This document shows, one piece after another, positions 58,301-64,000 of a stretch of 64,000 nucleotides of DNA. The notes below the pieces were generated by a model. The model made no database searches and had not been told where the DNA came from. It worked only from the letters and a program-made list of their open reading frames with translations. The position numbers and the translations under genes were made by a program. Source of the stretch: Xestospongia bergquistia (taxonomy: Eukaryota; Porifera; Demospongiae; Haplosclerida; Petrosiidae); assembly GCA_963965975.1 (NCBI GenBank), contig OZ014411.1, positions 7,751,501 to 7,815,500 on the forward strand, read 5' to 3'. Positions within the stretch are counted from its first letter, which is position 1; the number at the start of each line of letters is the position of its first letter.

Positions 58301-61300
58301 AACATTATATATATAGACTCACCACTGAAATAGGCAACATTTTGTGCAGAAGTATTTACTTGCACAGTAGACTCAACAATGAAGAATTTTTGCAGGTCCT
58401 TGAATACATCTTTATTAGAATATTGAAATATCAAAAATTGTTTAATGTAAAAAGTTGCATTAATGTAAAGCTAATAAACTGAACTATATAACATTAAATT
58501 ATCACATGGTAACATTTATTATTACAATTATACACATGTTTAGATTTAAAATTTTTAACACATTTAAATTTAACTTATTAGTATCTTACCATCTTCAACT
58601 AGAGTGCCTTCTAATAACTTCTTCAAATTCGAGCTCTCATCACAAGAACCTTCTTTAATCATCATATTATACATGTCTTTGGAAGTAGGATTGTGAAGGT
58701 AACAATTTGTCTGAACTTGATCAAATAATATGCGCTCTTTCTGGATATATATGTCAACAATGAAATCATTAGCTAGCTATAATATAGTATAGATGTCATT
58801 ACCTGATGAATGTCAAAAAGGAGGACAGCACTGGACAGCTTCAATTCTTCGTCATCATAATACATTAAATCTATTAATACTTTAGTTAGCTTTTCTGCAC
58901 CACTATTAAAGCAAGAATAATGGCAGAATTCAAAACATTTCTGTATAGAATTTGTTTTGGCTCTTATTTGTTTGTTAGACAGTCTTCTGTTCATGTGGAT
59001 GAAGGAAATTAACAGTGTTTACATTTAAGTCATTTGTTTACTTATTTTTCAACATGTCACTAACATCGGCATTGTTAATTAGAAGAAAGTCAGGTTCAGT
59101 CACATTATGGTCATAAGAGTCTTTGAACATACATAAAAAATTCTTGAAAATAATGATAAGATTGTTAAGTTATAAGTTTGTTGACTTACTCTCAATGCCA
59201 AAAATGAAAGTTTTTTGAAGTAAATATGTAAAAGTTTGATTAATCTAGAAACACAAAATTATATAGATTATGTAGTTGGTCATTGTAAGCACATTTGTAG
59301 AGAGATTGAAAAATTATGCTTTTTATGTACATTAAAATGTAGTATAACTGAATTTTGTTATTAAACATTTGACTGTTGGGAAATGTTATAAATGTTAAAA
59401 CAATTCAATAAGGATGTTTTTGTTTGTAGAGCTTACACAACATCCATTTCATAAACAATTATTGTTGAAGCTAAGTACTTCTTGAGTGTATTATACATAG
59501 GTAGGCAGCATAAGATGTATCTGGTTTTATATGGCTAAGGTAACGCTTTGTATTAAATACTTAATAAAGTTATTGAAATGTGTTACCATTGTGTAGGTAC
59601 ATAGTTATCTGCATTATATGTTTATATAGTAAAACATAGGTGGTTAAAACACATATTTCTGTGATAGTGAGCATGCAAAAAAAAACATATTTTTATACCT
59701 TATTTTCACTTGAAAAAATGTCTTGTGAAATTTTTTTCTAAATCTGTTGACTCCTATTACTATTGTCAATAATACATGTGACATTTGTTTTGATTTACCC
59801 TCTGGATACTTATCAGTACCTCCATTTAACATATTTACAAGAACATCAAGGTCAAGATCAGAGTTTTTACTAATATTCCAAAAATATCCATTCTCCAATA
59901 TTGTTTCTATTGCTACTAGCATTTGACATAGCAATTCATTTTTGTAATGCTCCTCAGTATCTAGCTCCTGTTTCAATGACTTTTAAAAAGAATACACAAT
60001 TAAAAATTACTTACTTCATTATTCCTTAACATCTTCTTAATTGTTGCAAAAAAGCAAACAACATCAGTGTCATCTACCTCATCAACAGTAAAATCAATTT
60101 TTCTAACATTGACAATGTCATCATTATGGACTTTATTATTAGGAAAAACTTTCTTTGCATTGTATCTTTTTAGTGAATCAAGATCCTCCCACAACTAAAT
60201 GTCATTCAACATCAATGTAATTGCAATGAGTTAAAAATTACTTCACTTACAAAGCAGTAACATAAGTTTTGAACACCTTTGTCAATATAGGCAGCTGTTA
60301 CTACCTCCAAATAGGCTGCTTGGACTAATGGATGAATTGTCTCATCTTTTAATACAAGAACAGCTTGTTTGAAGGACACATGGCGTTTGATAATGCCAAT
60401 ACAATTCTCATTATTGACTCCCTTATAAAATAAATCAATCATGTTAAAAGATATTTAGTATTTTAATACAACTACCTTGCATAACTGACTGAAAAGTTTA
60501 AGCTGAGCAATTAAAAAATTACATTCCATTTCACATTTACTCTAAATGTGTTTTATGATATAGAAATTAGAATGTGATATTGTCAAGGTAACATTACTTA
60601 CACCAATAGAACAATAGCGACCTATTGGTCCTTTCATTACATCTGGCTTTACAAATAGGACACCCTCCCTTCCATTTTCCATGACAAAAGTTTCAAGTTG
60701 ATACAATGTTTGCTGCAATAAATAATTAAATAATTGTAATTAATTGTTTATGCAATTACAGAACCATCACAATTCATCATAACTAAATAAACTACTGCTT
60801 AATTTTACCTTTTCAATAATGTCTTGACAAATGACATCTAACGATTGCAAAAATTAATGTACCAGTGTATGACATTTGTACTATTTATTATGTTTTATTT
60901 TACATGTTATTTTAACTGAGTGATAAATGTTAGTATTTTATATAAACCTCTGATTTCTTTCCCTCCAGATTGGCAGAGTGCAATAAGCAAATCAGCAAAA
61001 GGTTTGTTCTAAATATAAAAGCAAAAGAATACTTCTTAATAGACTGTTTCATACATTCATGTGCTATTAGTATTTTAGCGAAAAAAGTGATATGTTTCAT
61101 ACCATACTAACTTTAATATACACATATAATTACTCCCTTTTCTTTAAGTTTATAAATTCATTCATGTATGGTATATGGAAACCAAGCAAATTTAGATAAA
61201 ACTTTATCACAGTTTCCACATTCATATTGCAAACAACATAATACTGAATGTATGTATATTTTTAAAAATACAAAGAATATAAGTATTCAATGGCAGACTT

Positions 61301-62134
61301 CAATCAAATACCTTAAACTATATTAGTTGTCTTCCTTAAAGATCAAGACATGGTTCTTATGCTATCATAACAATACTTGCATTTTGAAACATTACTATAG
61401 CATTTTTGCCCAGTAATTAAGTAAAAACAATCAATATTATACTTATATTAGCAGAATACAATACAATATGAAAATGCAGTGTCAGAGAAAACAAATAGAC
61501 TATACATATGTGCACACTGCACACAAATTTGAACAGTGTGGCATCAGGCTGGGTGCTGTAAGTCTTGTTTATATGTTGTATATGACAAGTAAAAAAACAA
61601 CTATGTAATTGAAATTTTATAAATATATAGCATATGACAGATTACTTACATTCAATAGTGTTGTATAAAAGCCCCTGTTTTGAGCAATCTCTGACTTTAG
61701 TTTCTCAAACATTAATTTTCCAACGGAACTGAATGAATGTGAAAGTAAATTAGCTCTTGATAGGCATTGACATTGAGTTTGTTAAATAATGTAATAACTA
61801 ATTATTAGGTATATGCTTATTGTTATTACAACTATATATTTCATAAACAAACCTTTCATTTCTAATCAATTCAATGAACACTTTCTCAAATCCTTTTTCA
61901 GAATAAAACTAGAAATGTGACGAATTATATAATTGTAATGACATAATACTATGAAGATGTATGAGTGTATAAAAAGTACCTGCTCATAAAAAATAATAAA
62001 ACATTTTTGACCTAAATATTTTCGAGTACTAGGACTTGCTGATTGTACAATTGACAGCAACACCTCAGAGATCTCATTGCACAAATGAACACTTCTATTA
62101 ATCATTATAATTAATCATTCTATTAATTATTATA

Positions 62135-62188
<54 letters not shown>

Positions 62189-63950
62189 ATATATATATAA
62201 TTATAACTCTAAAAAGTATTAAACTCACTCTATTGACTTGCAAAGTAATTCAATCATCAAATCCAATACCTGCATGAGGTCATAATATATTTTACTAATA
62301 ACAATAACTAATAAACTAACAATAATAAACTAACCATGCAAGATTTTAGTGTTTTCACTAAATAGTTTGAATCTCCTTCTTTTGTCAACTGGTTCAATTC
62401 TGTCAGAATACTACTGATTTGTTTTTTGTCAAAATATTTTTGATCACATTTCTACAAAAGTACAAAATAAATATCATTAATACAAAAACAATAATTAAGA
62501 CTTAATATGTATTAGATAATTATCTAAATTACTTGTATTTCATCTTGTAAAAATGATTTAATTCCTAACACTATGTACACAGCATGTATGTATTCTGGTT
62601 TTACCTATAATGAATGATATAAATATATGTATGTAGTCACATACACCGAAAAAGTTCTTGTTGACACTCACTTTATCAATTTTAAAACAGCAATGCTGAT
62701 CATAACTATCTTCATCAACCAGACGTAACTGTGATTAGAACAAATAAAATTTATTAATTTAGGATTGCACATATTTTTTTAAAAAAATAAGTACAAGTAT
62801 TAATCCTAATATATTATTATTTTAACTTCTAAATTTTTATATTTTGTCAATGTAATTATCAATAGTGTTATACTCACATGATGCCATGTGTAACCATTAC
62901 TGCACTTTTGGCTATTGGGCTGAGCTAAAAATTAAGATTTACATTTAAATGTAAAATATAACTAAACTACCAAAACACATTTATTGTAAAAATAACTGAC
63001 GTATTATTGAAAGAAACATCCTGATTTCTTCTCTGTCGTCATACATTATCGTAATTTTGTTTCCTGACATAATTGGCTTAAAAAGTGAAGACATAATTTA
63101 AAATCAGTTTATGTATGTGCATATTGTATACAAATTAAGATTAAGATGTATAGAGTGCCAGGTATGCTGTACTTTAATGTGAATTTAATACTATACCTTA
63201 AACCCTAAACCATAAACATTGGAACCTAAATGAATTAATTTCACATTAAAGTATGTTGTTCCATCTAGATATTTCCTATATATAATTCTACAAATTCTAA
63301 CATTTTACAAAATAAATATTATCCATAGCCTCTAGTTTGTACAAACTTTTTTTGCAGCAAACTTATACTTCGATATATCTATTGATATTTATATAATCAT
63401 GCATTTAAGCCTGTTATATTATTTATAAATACATATCCATCTATGGTATACAACTAGTCAGTAGATTTCACTAGTCCTGTGCCATTGAACAATTTAAATC
63501 TCTTGGTTATTTAAAATATGTAATGGCTGGGCCCCAAAAAGCCAAAAATGTACTGAAATGACAATAAATGACAATATTAATTTATTTTTTCCAAGTTTAG
63601 AGTTTGAAATGTACAGTTTAATGTTAACTTCTTCTTTAAGTATAAGCATTCTGTTTTGACTCTATAGATATAGATGCTGAGCTATAATTGTATATGCACT
63701 AAAAAAGCTCAATGCTCTTATTCAAAATGAATAGACTATGAATGTAATAACAATTTATATAAGTTATAGATAATATGCACATACATATTATTTCACATGG
63801 AAATATAGCTGCATAATACATTAAAATTACTTATAACCATGAAACTATTCACAACTTAAATTAACTTGAATTTACCTCTTCTTTAGTTTGATCATAGTAG
63901 ACAAGGTAAAAATGAAACTCTTCCTTCTTTGATTCATCAAATGGTAGTAA
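52355..63950 (-). CDS. IP3-receptor-like protein without channel region, 5' end outside window
   Basis: Some three dozen small exons with GT-AG introns read leftward from LLPFDESKKEEFHFYLVYYD (63950-63876) to SPDFKH and a stop at 52355. Matches to animal IP3 receptors occur in order. First come a MIR-end-like part (SNGYTWHH...CCFKIDKVKPEYI) and a KKQISSILTELNQL helix. Next are RIH (FADLLIALCQSGGKEI; FLIAQLKLFSQLCK; LWEDLDSL) and SGAEKLTKVLIDLMYYDDEE. A further RIH-like section follows (FTLDDLIRIICSKD; CEGKCRFAEDICQD). Last are the RIH-associated domain (LKLIAKLCDGQQRDMQNLLR) and DDEVWSYVSSKTQSIKLNY. In receptors the last motif precedes the six-span pore; here the reading frame stops about 45 residues later. 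Without the pore it could not conduct calcium; a regulatory or ligand-binding role is inferred. Confidence 0.75.
53725..54440 (-). other. RIH-associated domain of the IP3-receptor-like gene
   Basis: Three exons: about 54440-54314 (RVVLKLIAKLCDGQQRDMQN...QEHSTTE), 54016-53927 (INIVGAITVLFQTSTLSSET) and 53858-53736 (ALIEMCSGNHKNQIEVINNQ). They follow the receptor order FLQLLCENHNRDLQNFLR, then CETLQFLDCIC, then LTEYCQGPCHENQN. Confidence 0.7.
57793..57819. repeat. (TA)n microsatellite in an intron
   Basis: tatatatata run within an intron of the IP3-receptor-like gene. Confidence 0.85.
60014..62453 (-). other. RIH domain region of the IP3-receptor-like gene
   Basis: Exons at about 62453-62335, 62270-62226, 62100-61978, 61912-61853, 61730-61650, 61012-60950, 60840-60810, 60715-60600, 60545-60476, 60420-60250 and 60195-60014 together cover the receptor segment that in vertebrates runs from NERRSVTKLLEDL to YARLWSEIP. 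Best landmarks: ADLLIALCQSGGKEI aligned with DYLSDLCVSMNKSI, and AQLKLFSQLCK aligned with YQLNLFARMCL. Confidence 0.7.
62138..62200. repeat. (TA)n microsatellite in an intron
   Basis: A 40-base (TA)n tract followed by an imperfect continuation, between two exons of the IP3-receptor-like gene. Confidence 0.9.
63290..63875. other. Long intron of the IP3-receptor-like gene
   Basis: About 590 bp between the first two visible exons, longer than most introns here. No RNA gene or nested frame seen. Confidence 0.5.
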
Positions 63951-64000
63951 CTAAGAAAACGTATACCACTTACATTATGTTGTAAATGATGGTATGTACC

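Overview
The window is AT-rich animal DNA: canonical GT-AG introns (many only 50-200 bp), expanded C2H2 zinc-finger genes, a linker histone, DNA transposons, LINE and LTR retroelement remains, and an inositol-trisphosphate-receptor-like gene. Short introns, a DZIP3-like HEPN gene joined to a death-fold-like domain, and macro-domain and receptor-tyrosine-kinase remnants fit a non-bilaterian invertebrate. A demosponge is my best guess; this is inference, with no marker gene to prove it.

Left third (1-26.5 kb): a recently duplicated C2H2 zinc-finger cluster, mostly on the minus strand. Four copies are open (3391-4563, 7893-9419, 13125-14327, 20445-21632), two are broken (16978-18320, 23164-23756) and several are stubs (1352-1799, 2547-2626, 7000-7160). 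All share an unusual N-terminal module of three atypical fingers, followed in the long copies by 10-14 Krueppel-type fingers. Most share a divergent upstream block carrying an Arg/Lys-rich reading frame on the other strand. Between copies lie duplicated blocks, a tyrosine-kinase pseudogene, LTR-element fossils and a non-autonomous hAT element whose empty site survives in a paralogous block. The first 588 bases recur at 25932-26524.

Middle (26.5-42 kb): largely non-coding DNA with a U2-snRNA-like gene at 28.5 kb, a linker-histone-like gene (30649-31236), a piggyBac transposase relic (33.7-35.2 kb), a 1.4-kb minisatellite of 11-bp units, a damaged macro-domain gene (37.3-38.4 kb), and further U2-derived sequences on both sides of a decayed R2-superclade LINE (39.8-41.7 kb).

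Right (42-64 kb): a five-exon gene whose 354-residue product joins a DZIP3-like HEPN domain, coiled coils and a CARD/death-like domain; a small membrane-protein gene or pseudogene; a Ty3/gypsy LTR retroelement fossil (47382-51653); and an exon-rich minus-strand gene (52355 to beyond 63950) homologous to IP3 receptors through the MIR end, RIH domains and RIH-associated domain, but ending before the channel. The genes do not form an operon or one pathway. The common theme is regulatory and signalling families expanding by local duplication while mobile elements insert among them.
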